Source of the DNA: Proteobacteria bacterium UBA5122
GTDB lineage: Bacteria > Pseudomonadota > Gammaproteobacteria > Tenderiales > Tenderiaceae
Assembly (NCBI GenBank): GCA_002415485.1
Contig: DHYU01000031.1
Span: 22,781-54,937, forward strand
Length of the DNA stretch: 32,157 nucleotides
Direction of reading: 5' to 3'
Shown here: piece by piece, positions 15,785 through 23,767 of the stretch
Position numbering within the stretch: the first letter of the stretch is position 1
Layout of the letters: each line of letters opens with the position of its first letter
Made by a program: the position numbers and the translations under genes
The notes under the pieces: model-generated
What the model saw: the letters and a program-made list of their open reading frames with translations, nothing else
Databases searched by the model: none
Told to the model about the DNA's origin: nothing

Positions 15785-17266
15785 TTAGGCATTCAGGAAG
15801 CTCATAATCTCTTTTTCAATATCCTGTTTGTCGATCACGGTCTTTTGGGCAATCTCTTTGTCAAACAACGCCGCAATCTGCGCCGGGATCTTGATCTTGG
15901 CCTTGTTGGCGATCATCTCCAGCGCATCGATATCCTGCTCGCATGTCTCGCCGGTCAGGGCCTTGGCGATCACAGGAGAGAACTTGGTCCATTCAGCAGT
16001 TGAATAGGCAATCGTCTTGATGGACTTGTCTTCACGACAGGTGTCATAGGCCTTGAAGCAGGTCGCCGTATGGGGACACATCAGGTAATCCGCCTGTTCA
16101 AACGCCTGTTTGATATAACCCAGACCCTCTTCATCCGAGCAGAAATCGGCAGCGAACAGTGTTTGCAGCTTGCTGAGTTCAGCCGTCGTCAGCTCATAAC
16201 ATTTTTCGGCATCCAGTTTGAGCATCAGCTCCTTGGTGCGTTCGGCGCCGTACAGATCGAACAAGACACGTTCCACATTCGATGATTTCAGGATATCCAT
16301 CGCCGGTGATGTGGTCGGAATCACGCGTTTGTCGCTGATGTCGTAACGCCCGGTTTTGATCAGCTGCGTCAGCACGTTGTTGTTGTTTGATGCGATATGG
16401 ATCTGCTTCACGGGCAGGCCCATCTTCCACGCATAGTAGCCACCCAGGGCGTTACCGAAGTTGCCACTGGGCACGTTCAGGTAAACCTGTTCGCCCAGCT
16501 GAATGACGCCTTTGCGCACCAGCTCCAGATAGCTATACACGTGGTAAACAATCTGGAAAATGATGCGGCCGAAGTTCACGGAATTGGCGGCAGACAAGGA
16601 GATATCGTGCGCCTTCAAGGCTGCGCCAAAGGTCTCGGATACCAGCAGTGACTTTAATGCACTCTGCGCGTCGTCAAAATCACCGTGAATACCGATGACC
16701 TTCAGGTTGGCGGCATCTTCGGTCACCATCTGCAAACGCTGCACATCGGAGGTGCCGCCGTCCGGATAGAGACAGGCGACCTGCACGTTCTCACGGTTTT
16801 TAAAGGTCTCGAGCGCAGCAGGACCGGTGTCGCCACTGGTGGCCGCCAGGATCAGATATTTTTCACCGCGCGCCTGCGCCACGGCAGACAACACCTTGCC
16901 GAATGGTTGCAGCGCCATGTCTTTAAAGGCGCGCGTCGGGCCGTGGTATAACTCGCTGACGTACAGATCGTCATATACCTTCTCTACCGGCACGGGGTTG
17001 CTTGCATCGTCAAACGCGTCGTACAGGCTCAGCGCCGCGTCAATCACCGCCGGTTCGATATCCACCTCAAACGCCTGCAGGATGTCCTTGGCCAGGGTCT
17101 TATAGCCAGAATTGATATGCGCCTTAAAAAACGCATCGTCCAATGCAGGCAGGCTTGCTGGCGAATAGATGCCGCCAAACGAAGACATCGGGCTGAGGAT
17201 CGCCTGCGAGAAGGTAACAGAGACCGGTTTTTTACCGTCGTTACCCCGGGTTTCAATAAACTTCAT
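15785..17266 (-). CDS. thrC: Threonine synthase
   Basis: A PLP enzyme that converts O-phosphohomoserine to threonine, the last step of threonine synthesis. The 493-residue length and the N-terminus MKFIETRGNDG...VTFSQAILSPMSSFGGIYSP fit the longer class of bacterial threonine synthases. The PLP lysine is K115 in HGPTRAFKDMALQPFG, and ATSGDTGPAALE (142-153) is the phosphate-binding loop; PSGNFGNALGGYYAWKMGLP follows. The ATG is at 17264-17266 with AGG six bases upstream. It lies 137 bp after hom, with a strong hairpin in between, and ends in its own terminator. Together with hom it covers two of the three committed steps; homoserine kinase is not in the window. Confidence 0.97.
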   Translation of the reverse strand: MKFIETRGNDGKKPVSVTFSQAILSPMSSFGGIYSPASLPALDDAFFKAHINSGYKTLAKDILQAFEVDIEPAVIDAALSLYDAFDDASNPVPVEKVYDDLYVSELYHGPTRAFKDMALQPFGKVLSAVAQARGEKYLILAATSGDTGPAALETFKNRENVQVACLYPDGGTSDVQRLQMVTEDAANLKVIGIHGDFDDAQSALKSLLVSETFGAALKAHDISLSAANSVNFGRIIFQIVYHVYSYLELVRKGVIQLGEQVYLNVPSGNFGNALGGYYAWKMGLPVKQIHIASNNNNVLTQLIKTGRYDISDKRVIPTTSPAMDILKSSNVERVLFDLYGAERTKELMLKLDAEKCYELTTAELSKLQTLFAADFCSDEEGLGYIKQAFEQADYLMCPHTATCFKAYDTCREDKSIKTIAYSTAEWTKFSPVIAKALTGETCEQDIDALEMIANKAKIKIPAQIAALFDKEIAQKTVIDKQDIEKEIMSFLNA

Positions 17267-17359
17267 GTTGAGCCTATCTGTTGCTATTTGGGTTTACGCA
17301 AATGATATGGCACACGGCCGTCAAACGGTGCGCATGCCAACAAAATTAGAGTGTATGTG

Positions 17360-17390
17360 TGCGTTAGGCCCGCCTTGCGGGCCCAACGCA
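17360..17390 (-). other. Strong intercistronic hairpin between hom and thrC
   Basis: TGCGTTGGGCCCGC and GCGGGCCTAACGCA on the minus strand form a 14-bp stem (one G-U pair) with a 3-nt loop AAG, 13 bases after the hom stop. The bases that follow are ACACATACACTC, so there is no adjacent T-run and it is not a standard terminator. It could protect the hom transcript end, lower thrC expression, or end transcripts in a factor-dependent way. Confidence 0.6.
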
Positions 17391-17403
17391 CAGTACAAAT
17401 ATT

Positions 17404-18717
17404 TTAAGCCGCCAGCGTTTCCAGACGGATGCGAGTGACCTTGCCAGTGATGCTGACCAGCGCCTCAATCTTGGCGATGGCCGCGTTCATCTGCCCTTCG
17501 CTGATACGGTGCGTCAGCATGATGACCGGAACAGTAGTCGCGCCTTCGGCAGGCTCTTTCTGGATCATCGCTTCGATGCTGATACCGGCATCCGCAAGTA
17601 TACGGGTCACATCGGCCAGCACACCGGCCTTGTCTGCCGCTTCCAGGCGCAGATAGTAGGCGGTCTTGATCGCATCGACGGGCAAGATCTGGGTGTCTGC
17701 CAGCGCACCGGGCTGGAAGGCCAGATGTGGCACACGATTTTCCGGGTCGGCGGTCAGCACACGCACCACGTCGACCAGGTCGGCGACCACGGCCGAGGCC
17801 GTCGGCTCTGCACCGGCACCGGCACCGTAATACAGCGTCGGCCCTACCGCATCGCCCTTCACCAGCACGGCGTTCATCACGCCATCGACATTGGCGATCA
17901 GACGACGCTCAGGGATCAGGGTTGGATGCACGCGCAACTCGACGCCTTCGGCCGTGCGGCGCGCCACACCCAGGTGTTTGATGCGATAGCCCAGCTCTTC
18001 GGCGTATGACACGTCTTCACGGGTGATCTTGGTGATACCTTCGGTGAAGCACTTGTCGAATTGCAGCGGAATACCAAAGGCAATCGAGGCAAGGATGGTC
18101 AGCTTGTGACCGGCGTCGATACCCTCGACATCGAAGGTCGGATCGGCTTCGGCATAACCCAGCGCCTGCGCCTCAGCCAATACATCGGCGAAGTCACGGC
18201 CCTTGTCACGCATCTCGGTGAGGATGAAGTTACCGGTGCCGTTGATGATGCCGGCCAGCCATTGGATCTGGTTGCCCGCCAGGCCTTCACGGATCGCCTT
18301 GATGACGGGGATGCCACCCGCCACGGCGGCCTCGAACGCCACCATCACACCCTTTTGTTGGGCGGCGGCAAAGATCTCATTGCCGTGTTTGGCGATCAGC
18401 GCCTTGTTGGCAGTAACCACGTGCTTACCGCCATTGATGGCCGCCATCACCATTTCGAAGGCCAGATCGGTGCCACCGATCAGTTCAACCACCACCTCTA
18501 CATCAGGGTGATTGACCACCGCAGCGGGATCAGAGGTCAACTCGATGCCGCTGGTGTCAAAGCTGCGAGGCTTGTTGATGTCACGCGCAGTGGCGATCAC
18601 CACTTCAATGCCACGACCCGCACGACGCTGGATCTCTTGCGCATTCCGTTTCAAAACGCTGACCGTGCCGCCGCCGACAGTCCCCAGACCGAGCAAACCT
18701 ACTTTAACCGGATTCAA
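17404..18717 (-). CDS. hom: Homoserine dehydrogenase
   Basis: Reduces aspartate semialdehyde to homoserine with NAD(P)H. The 437 residues start with a Rossmann loop, VGLLGLGTVGGGTV (6-19). The catalytic core has the family segments VTANKALIA, FEAAVAGGIPVIKAIREGLAGN and INGTGNFILTEM, with GYAEADPTFDVEGIDAGHKL (substrate lysine) following. A C-terminal ACT domain (about 350-430, KAGVLADVTRILADAGISIEAMIQ) is expected to bind threonine for feedback control. There is no fused aspartokinase domain, so this is the monofunctional form. The start is TTG (18715-18717), supported by AGGAG seven bases upstream. It follows alaC after 48 bp of AT-rich sequence. Confidence 0.97.
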   Translation of the reverse strand: MNPVKVGLLGLGTVGGGTVSVLKRNAQEIQRRAGRGIEVVIATARDINKPRSFDTSGIELTSDPAAVVNHPDVEVVVELIGGTDLAFEMVMAAINGGKHVVTANKALIAKHGNEIFAAAQQKGVMVAFEAAVAGGIPVIKAIREGLAGNQIQWLAGIINGTGNFILTEMRDKGRDFADVLAEAQALGYAEADPTFDVEGIDAGHKLTILASIAFGIPLQFDKCFTEGITKITREDVSYAEELGYRIKHLGVARRTAEGVELRVHPTLIPERRLIANVDGVMNAVLVKGDAVGPTLYYGAGAGAEPTASAVVADLVDVVRVLTADPENRVPHLAFQPGALADTQILPVDAIKTAYYLRLEAADKAGVLADVTRILADAGISIEAMIQKEPAEGATTVPVIMLTHRISEGQMNAAIAKIEALVSITGKVTRIRLETLAA

Positions 18718-18765
18718 GTTTATTCTCCTACCCTATTCTTTTTCTTAAATATTTTTAACTTAAGA

Positions 18766-19965
18766 TTATTTAGATTCTGCTTCCGCAGCATCCTTGCGGA
18801 ACATATCGCGTATGCCGCGGATCGCCTGCCGGGTGCGATGTTCGTTTTCGATCAGACCAAAGCGCACATGGTCGTCACCGTACTGGCCGAATCCGACACC
18901 AGGCGATACTGCGACCTTGGCCTCTTTCAGCAGCTTCTTGGCAAACTCCAGCGAACCCAAATGCTTGTACTGCTCCGGGATCGGCGCCCACACAAACATC
19001 GTCGCCTTCGGTGGCTCAACAGTCCAACCAATTGAGTTCAAGCCCTGGCACAAGACATCGCGACGTTTTTGATACATATCGCTGATCTCACGCACACAGT
19101 TTTGCGGCCCTTCCAGCGCTGCGATCGCCGCCACCTGCACCGGCGTGAACATGCCGTAATCCAGATAAGACTTCATGCGTGCCAGCGCGCTGACCAGAAT
19201 TGGATTGCCAACCATGAAGCCGATCCGCCAACCAGGCATGTTGTAACTCTTCGACAGCGTGAAGAACTCAACCGCGACATCCTTGGCCCCAGGCACCTGC
19301 ATGATGGAAGGCGCCTTGTAACCGTCAAACACGATATCCGCGTAGGCCAGGTCATGAATGACCCAGATCTGATGCTCTTTGGCGATCTTGATCACCTTCT
19401 CGAAGAACTCCAGCTCTACACATTGCGCGGTGGGATTGCCCGGAAAATTCAGCACCAGCATCTTGGGCTTCGGCCATGAATCCTTGATCGCCTTTTCCAG
19501 CTCATCGAAGAAATCGACGCCTGCCACCATCGGCACATGACGGATATCCGCCCCGGCAATCACAAAGCCGTAGGGGTGGATCGGATAAGACGGATTCGGC
19601 ACCAACACCGCGTCGCCCGGCCCCACGGTCGCCAGCGCCAAGTGCGCCAGACCTTCTTTGGAACCGATGGTGACGATCGCTTCGCTGTCATGATCCAGGT
19701 CGACATCAAAACGGTTCTTGTACCAGCCGCAAATGGCCTTACGCAGCCGGGGAATCCCGCGCGAGATTGAATAACGATGGGTGTCACCGCGCTGACAGGC
19801 CTCAACCAGCTTATCAACGATGTGCTGGGGCGTCGGCTGATCCGGGTTGCCCATACCGAAGTCGATAATATCCTCGCCACGCGCTCGCGCCTTGGCCTTG
19901 AGGTCATTGACGATATTAAATACGTAAGGCGGCAAGCGCTTAATTCGTGGGAAATCTTCGATCAA
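18766..19965 (-). CDS. alaC: Alanine aminotransferase (AlaC/YfdZ type)
   Basis: A fold-type I PLP aminotransferase of 399 residues that makes alanine from pyruvate and glutamate. FPRIKRLPPYVFNIVNDLKA, DIIDFGMGNPDQPTP and HRYSISRGIPRLR match AlaC. NFPGNPTAQ (173-181), HDLAYADIVFDG and TLSKSYNMPGWR with PLP lysine K239 complete the active site. LL-diaminopimelate aminotransferases are close relatives, but position directly before hom-thrC is common for AlaC in gammaproteobacteria. The start is TTG at 19963-19965, with GGAAG seven bases upstream; an in-frame stop further upstream and the absence of a nearby ATG or GTG support it. The gene is divergent from the Mth938-like gene, with a structured 153-bp gap. 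Confidence 0.93.
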   Translation of the reverse strand: MIEDFPRIKRLPPYVFNIVNDLKAKARARGEDIIDFGMGNPDQPTPQHIVDKLVEACQRGDTHRYSISRGIPRLRKAICGWYKNRFDVDLDHDSEAIVTIGSKEGLAHLALATVGPGDAVLVPNPSYPIHPYGFVIAGADIRHVPMVAGVDFFDELEKAIKDSWPKPKMLVLNFPGNPTAQCVELEFFEKVIKIAKEHQIWVIHDLAYADIVFDGYKAPSIMQVPGAKDVAVEFFTLSKSYNMPGWRIGFMVGNPILVSALARMKSYLDYGMFTPVQVAAIAALEGPQNCVREISDMYQKRRDVLCQGLNSIGWTVEPPKATMFVWAPIPEQYKHLGSLEFAKKLLKEAKVAVSPGVGFGQYGDDHVRFGLIENEHRTRQAIRGIRDMFRKDAAEAESK

Positions 19966-19983
19966 GGTAGTACTTCCAAACAG

Positions 19984-20101
19984 AGCCCGCTTGGGCGAAT
20001 GGCCAAATCGGCTAACTTACCGACAGCCCCTAAAGCTGTCAATTATCTAACAAAATCGAACTTGAACCCAGGGGGTAAGTCCCTCAGAATGGGCTTTTTT
20101 T
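19984..20101. promoter_or_regulatory. Structured divergent region with terminator-like end (candidate leader RNA)
   Basis: The alaC/Mth938-like gap is rich in complementary segments. GCCC/GGGC (19985-19988/19993-19996) and GACAGC/GCTGTC (20022-20027/20035-20040) form local hairpins. ACTTACC (20015-20021) can pair with GGTAAGT (20074-20080), enclosing the second hairpin. GGTAAGT also lies in the loop of an alternative stem AGGG/CCCT (20070-20073/20081-20084), inside CCCA/TGGG (20067-20070/20090-20093), followed by eight Ts (20094-20101). On the plus strand this looks like an attenuator; on the minus strand it would be the alaC 5' leader. No known riboswitch is recognised. Confidence 0.35.
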
Positions 20102-20118
20102 AACTAGAAAGCCTGACA

Positions 20119-20571
20119 ATGCAATTCAACCAGGATCTGGACGTCCACAATCACGTCATTCGCAGTTACAGCAAGGGGCAAATCACCATCGTGCTGCCAC
20201 TATTGGCAAGCCGCAGCCACAACCCGGATACCCCCGCGGACGGAGAAGCGTCCGAAAAACCCAAAGGCCTGCAGCAGGAAATCCTCACCAATGGTTTGGT
20301 GGTGACCCCCAAGACCTTACAACGGGATTGGCGACCGCAGACGGCGGCCGAGCTGATGGTAGAAGATGTGGCTGAATTGGCTGCCCTCAAGGCTGAGGTG
20401 GTGATTATCGGCACCGGCGAACGACTGCAGTGGCCATCGCCGGAGGTATTGCGCCCCTTGATTCAGGCGGGCATCGGCTACGAGATCATGGATACCGCAG
20501 CCGCCTGCCGCACCTATAACATCCTCAGCCACGAAGGGCGTGAGGTTGCTGCGGCCCTGATGATGATCTAG
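20119..20571 (+). CDS. Mth938-like (DUF498/AAMDC) domain protein
   Basis: A 150-residue soluble protein of the Mth938-like family. The family core is VVIIGTGERLQWPSPEVLRPLIQAGIGYEIMDTAAACRTYNILSHEGREVAAALMM (about 95-149), with the hallmark MDTxAACRTYNxLxxEGR. The N-terminal half (about 1-60) contains HNHVIRSYSKGQITI and a polar insert (SHNPDTPADGEASEKPKG), followed by LTNGLVVTPKTLQRDW. No reaction is established for the bacterial members, and I assign none. It is the only plus-strand gene in this half of the window, divergent from alaC. Its stop is five bases from the convergent rpoS stop, where GGCGATC/GATCGCC (20571-20577/20594-20600) gives a weak hairpin. The Shine-Dalgarno is poor. Confidence 0.9.
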   Translation: MQFNQDLDVHNHVIRSYSKGQITIVLPLLASRSHNPDTPADGEASEKPKGLQQEILTNGLVVTPKTLQRDWRPQTAAELMVEDVAELAALKAEVVIIGTGERLQWPSPEVLRPLIQAGIGYEIMDTAAACRTYNILSHEGREVAAALMMI

Positions 20572-20576
20572 GCGAT

Positions 20577-21587
20577 CTACCCGCCCAGCAGCTGATCGCC
20601 GGAGACACCCTCACGCTCGAGGATCTTGCGCAGGCGACGCAAGGCCTCCACCTGGATTTGGCGCACCCGCTCGCGGGTAACGCCGATGCGCTCGCCAACC
20701 TCTTCCAGCGTGGCCGCTTCATCGCCATTGAGTCCGAAGCGCTGTTCCACCACCTGACGCTGCTTCTCATTCAGCTGCGCCAACCAGAGTTTCATACAGG
20801 CCTGTACCTCTTCTCGCTGCAACATCGCAGATGGGTCGATCTGTTTATCGTCGGCCACTGTCTCCTGCAACATCTTGTCCTTATCGAGCGGCCCGCTATC
20901 GACGATCGAAAGCTGATCACTCAGGCTCAACACATGCTGCACTTCCTGCTGGCGAATACCGAGGGTCTGCGCGATCTCTTCCGTGGTCGGTTCGTGATCC
21001 AGGCTTTGCGCCAATTGACGCGCCGCACGTTGGTAGCTATTGATCTGCTTCACCACGTGCACAGGCAAACGAATAGTGCGTGTTTGGTTCATGAGCGCAC
21101 GTTCGATGGTTTGCCGAATCCACCATGTGGCATAGGTCGAAAAACGAAAACCTCGTTCAGGATCAAATTTTTCGACAGCATGAATCAGACCCAGATTGCC
21201 TTCTTCAATCAGATCAAGAAAGGCCAATCCACGGTGCAAATAGTAGCGGGCAATTTTGACGACCAAACGCAGATTGCTGACAATCATGCGCTGACGCGCG
21301 GCCTCATCCCCCTTTTGCGCAAGACGCGCAAAGTGGACCTCTTCTTCCGCACTCAACAGTGGTGAATAACCAATCTCATTCAGATATATGCGCGTCGCAT
21401 CGAGCGAAGATTCTACAGGCTCTGCAGTCTGATAACTTTGTTTGTCGGTGACATCTTCTTCGACGACATCTTCCGTCACCGCCAACACATCTTCGTTATC
21501 GTCCCATTGAGAATAGGAATTCTCTACGTCATTTTCGGTTGAGGATATTTCGTCATCATTGACATCCTCCGGCACTTCTTTTACCAC
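20577..21587 (-). CDS. rpoS: RNA polymerase sigma factor RpoS
   Basis: The stationary-phase/general-stress sigma factor of the sigma-70 family. The 336 residues contain region 1.2 (DATRIYLNEIG, 63-73), region 2 (RMIVSNLRLVVKIARYYLHRGLAFLDLIEEGNLGL... FRFSTYATWWIRQTI, 100-160), region 3 (RLPVHVVKQINSYQRAARQL) and the region 4 helix-turn-helix TLEEVGERIGVTRERVRQIQ (about 294-313). RpoD is excluded by length and by position after nlpD. The first 58 residues are strongly acidic and variable. The start is GTG (21585-21587), with AGGGGG seven bases upstream. It follows nlpD after about 95 AT-rich bases; in relatives the main rpoS promoter lies inside nlpD. Two ATAGGCTA copies (21627-21634 and 21676-21683) sit in that gap. 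Confidence 0.96.
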   Translation of the reverse strand: MVKEVPEDVNDDEISSTENDVENSYSQWDDNEDVLAVTEDVVEEDVTDKQSYQTAEPVESSLDATRIYLNEIGYSPLLSAEEEVHFARLAQKGDEAARQRMIVSNLRLVVKIARYYLHRGLAFLDLIEEGNLGLIHAVEKFDPERGFRFSTYATWWIRQTIERALMNQTRTIRLPVHVVKQINSYQRAARQLAQSLDHEPTTEEIAQTLGIRQQEVQHVLSLSDQLSIVDSGPLDKDKMLQETVADDKQIDPSAMLQREEVQACMKLWLAQLNEKQRQVVEQRFGLNGDEAATLEEVGERIGVTRERVRQIQVEALRRLRKILEREGVSGDQLLGG

Positions 21588-21682
21588 TACAAAGCCCCCT
21601 TATCACGCCTTGAGTGTGTCTTTTAATAGCCTATTAATGAATCGTCCTGAAACTTATTATTTTTATTATTTTTTGTAGCCTA

Positions 21683-22450
21683 TCATGAAGTCGGCTTAGG
21701 TAGATAGCGTAAAGGGTCAACGGGCTTGCCATTAATCCTAACTTCAAAATGCAACTTAACGTCAGGGCTCTCTGTATTCCCCATACGGGCAATCGTCTGC
21801 CCTTTTTTAACTGTATCGCCTTCCTTAACCAACAACACCTGGTTATGGGCATATGCACTTAAGAATATTTCATTATGTTTAATAATGATTAAATTGCCAT
21901 ATCCTCGCAGGCTGTTACCTGCATAGACCACCCTGCCCTCTGCAGCCGCTGCCACTGGCGTACCCAATGTACCACCGATTGCAATTCCCTTTTTACCACG
22001 CCCATTTGGATCAAATGGTTGTAATAGGCGACCTTGTACCGGCCATTGCCACGACACTTTCGTCTGAGATGAAGACAATTGATTGGAACCCACAACTGTA
22101 GGTGGAACGGGCTTAGGTGTTTTTTGTTGTGTTTTTTGTTGTGTTTTTTGTTGAGAGGAAGTGGTAGTACGCGGGGGAGGTACAGCCATCGTATTAGGTG
22201 GTGCGACACGCAACCACTCACCAACGTGCAATATGTAAGGCGAATGCAGATTATTCCACTTAGCCACTTGATGATAATCATGACCATAATGGAAACTAAC
22301 CGAGTACAGGGTATCTCCAGGCCGAACCTGATGAAAGGTATGGCTGCCACATGCAGTCAGCAGCATCAGCGCCAACGACACAATAAAAATACGGATAGCA
22401 TCATACACAATCATGTTAGCAATATACCGACCACGCTTGTTCGTAGTCAT
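21683..22450 (-). CDS. nlpD: Lipoprotein NlpD, LysM plus degenerate M23 domain (amidase activator)
   Basis: A 255-residue envelope lipoprotein. The signal peptide ends in the lipobox LLTAC, giving a lipidated cysteine. A LysM domain (about 42-85, HQVRPGDTLYSVSFHYG...LHVGEWLRV) binds peptidoglycan. A linker with three QKTQ-type repeats leads to an M23 fold (WPVQGRLLQPF...LHFEVRINGKPVDPLRYLP). The zinc-binding H of the first M23 motif is lost (GKKGIAIGG), as in NlpD/EnvC, so it should activate N-acetylmuramoyl-L-alanine amidases rather than cut peptidoglycan itself. Start choice is uncertain: ATG at 22448-22450 is used here; a TTG at 22462 and an ATG at 22414, which gives the most compact signal peptide, are alternatives, all with weak ribosome-binding sites. 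It is directly upstream of rpoS, as usual. Confidence 0.94.
   Translation of the reverse strand: MTTNKRGRYIANMIVYDAIRIFIVSLALMLLTACGSHTFHQVRPGDTLYSVSFHYGHDYHQVAKWNNLHSPYILHVGEWLRVAPPNTMAVPPPRTTTSSQQKTQQKTQQKTPKPVPPTVVGSNQLSSSQTKVSWQWPVQGRLLQPFDPNGRGKKGIAIGGTLGTPVAAAAEGRVVYAGNSLRGYGNLIIIKHNEIFLSAYAHNQVLLVKEGDTVKKGQTIARMGNTESPDVKLHFEVRINGKPVDPLRYLPKPTS
22118..22153. repeat. Three exact 12-bp tandem repeats inside nlpD
   Basis: TGTTTTTTGTTG occurs three times head to tail (22118-22129, 22130-22141, 22142-22153). Each copy encodes four linker residues of the QKTQ/TQQK type. The 12-bp unit keeps the frame if copies change, whereas the T6 runs within each copy could shift it. Confidence 0.9.
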
Positions 22451-22523
22451 TAACAGTATCAACGCCTATCATGAGCGGTCGCCCCGCCATCAGCAACTGG
22501 GGCACTGCAGTATCCCGCCGTTG

Positions 22524-23099
22524 CTAACGTAACAACAAATACCCAACTACCGCCGCCACAACCACGACCCAGCCAAGGATATCGACGTATTTACGCAACA
22601 GTTGATCCATACGCTCACCACCCAAGCGGATAATCCCTGCGACCAGGAAAAAACGCGCGCCTCGACCGATAATTGATGCCAGTAGAAATGGAAACAATGC
22701 CATACCGACAGTCCCGGCGGACACGGTAAATACTTTATAAGGGATGGGAGAAAAGCCTGCGACAAACACCACCCAGAATCCATATTCAGCAAACCAGTCC
22801 ACCGCCAATTGGAAACGATCCCAATAACCAACGCGATGCAATAGCGGTTCTACCAACTCAAACGCAAACATGCCGATGAGATAACCGAATAAGCCACCCA
22901 GCACCGAGGCAACAGTTGTGATCGTTGCGTAATACCATGCCTTTTCTGGCTTGGCCAAGGTCATCGGCGCCAACATCACGTCTGGTGGAATTGGAAAAAA
23001 TGAGGACTCAATAAAACTGAGTCCCGCGAGGTACCGCGCAGCAAAGCGATGACGCGCCCAGGTTAAACAGAGATCGTACATACGACTAAATAAACGCAT
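22524..23099 (-). CDS. yqaA: DedA/VTT family membrane protein, YqaA type
   Basis: A 191-residue inner-membrane protein of the DedA (VTT/SNARE-associated) superfamily, YqaA branch. Typical segments are LSFIESSFFPIPPDVMLAPM (28-47), the glycine-rich VASVLGGLFGYLIGMFAF, and FSPIPYKVFTVSAGTVGM (about 115-132) with the basic GRGARFF that follows. The two PIP motifs are re-entrant loop elements. DedA proteins affect undecaprenyl-phosphate or phospholipid flipping and proton-gradient homeostasis; the precise role of YqaA is not settled. The TAATG junction overlaps the pcm stop by one base, so it is translated with pcm. A gap of 73 bp leads to nlpD. Insertion of yqaA between pcm and nlpD is a known gammaproteobacterial arrangement. 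Confidence 0.93.
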   Translation of the reverse strand: MRLFSRMYDLCLTWARHRFAARYLAGLSFIESSFFPIPPDVMLAPMTLAKPEKAWYYATITTVASVLGGLFGYLIGMFAFELVEPLLHRVGYWDRFQLAVDWFAEYGFWVVFVAGFSPIPYKVFTVSAGTVGMALFPFLLASIIGRGARFFLVAGIIRLGGERMDQLLRKYVDILGWVVVVAAVVGYLLLR

Positions 23100-23767
23100 T
23101 ATCGACTCCCGGGCAATAAAGGGACAAAACTCACAGCCTCAAACACCTTTTGTTCGTAGCCTTCTTCAGTATGGGTGATCAGGGTCAACTGTTGGCTACC
23201 TGCTGGCCCCACTGGAATAATCAATCGACCACCCACTTTTAACTGCGCCAGTAATTCCTGCGGCACACTGTTAGGCGCCGCGGTAACGATAATCACATCG
23301 AATGGTGCGAATTCTGGCCAGCCCATCGTACCGTCTACATGTTTCAATCTAACGTTATAGAGCTTCAACTCACGCATGCGTTGGCGCGCACGATTGGAAA
23401 GCGCACCGATACGCTCTACGCTGTAGACATCCCCCATCAGTTTCGCCAACACTGCCGTTTGATAGCCAGAACCAGTTCCAACTTCCAGCACCTTATCGCA
23501 GGCGCCCGTTTCCAACAGAATCTCGGTCATGCGCGCAACGATATAGGGCTGCGAGATGGTTTGACCAAAGCCGATTGGCAATGCGGTGTCGTCATAGGCT
23601 CGGCTCGCCAAGGCTTCATCAACAAATATATGACGCGGCAGATCACGCAAGGTATCCAAAACACGCTCATGACGAACGCCTTGATCACGCAGACGCTGCA
23701 CCAAACGATCACGGGTGCGCTTGGAGGTCATGCCGATACCGATATGATGACGACCCGAGTTCATCAT
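23099..23767 (-). CDS. pcm: Protein-L-isoaspartate O-methyltransferase
   Basis: Repairs damaged proteins by methylating L-isoaspartyl residues with S-adenosylmethionine. The 222-residue protein has the family signature PIGFGQTISQPYIVARM (64-80), the SAM loop LEVGTGSGYQTAVLA (94-108), YSVERI and PFDVIIVTAA with the NSVPQELLAQLKVGGRLIIPVG segment. Two adjacent ATGs are available; the first (23765-23767) makes an ATGA overlap with the surE stop. The first 12 residues extend a little beyond the E. coli enzyme, so M13 (GMTSKRTRD) remains a possible start. It works with SurE and RpoS in stationary-phase survival, which the gene order reflects. Confidence 0.97.
   Translation of the reverse strand: MMNSGRHHIGIGMTSKRTRDRLVQRLRDQGVRHERVLDTLRDLPRHIFVDEALASRAYDDTALPIGFGQTISQPYIVARMTEILLETGACDKVLEVGTGSGYQTAVLAKLMGDVYSVERIGALSNRARQRMRELKLYNVRLKHVDGTMGWPEFAPFDVIIVTAAPNSVPQELLAQLKVGGRLIIPVGPAGSQQLTLITHTEEGYEQKVFEAVSFVPLLPGSR

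Noticed and set aside
20041..20101. A tRNA-like fragment with GGGTTCAAGTTCGATT on the minus strand
   Set aside because: No acceptor, D or anticodon arm could be folded around it.
21627..21683. Two ATAGGCTA copies as an rpoS regulatory site
   Set aside because: Only 8 bp long and 49 bp apart in AT-rich sequence, one overlapping the nlpD stop; chance is a sufficient explanation.
22118..22153. Short tandem units as a CRISPR-like array
   Set aside because: There are no spacers; the units are contiguous 12-bp coding repeats and no cas gene is present.
21683..22450. NlpD as an active M23 endopeptidase
   Set aside because: The first zinc-ligand motif is lost, as in known amidase activators.
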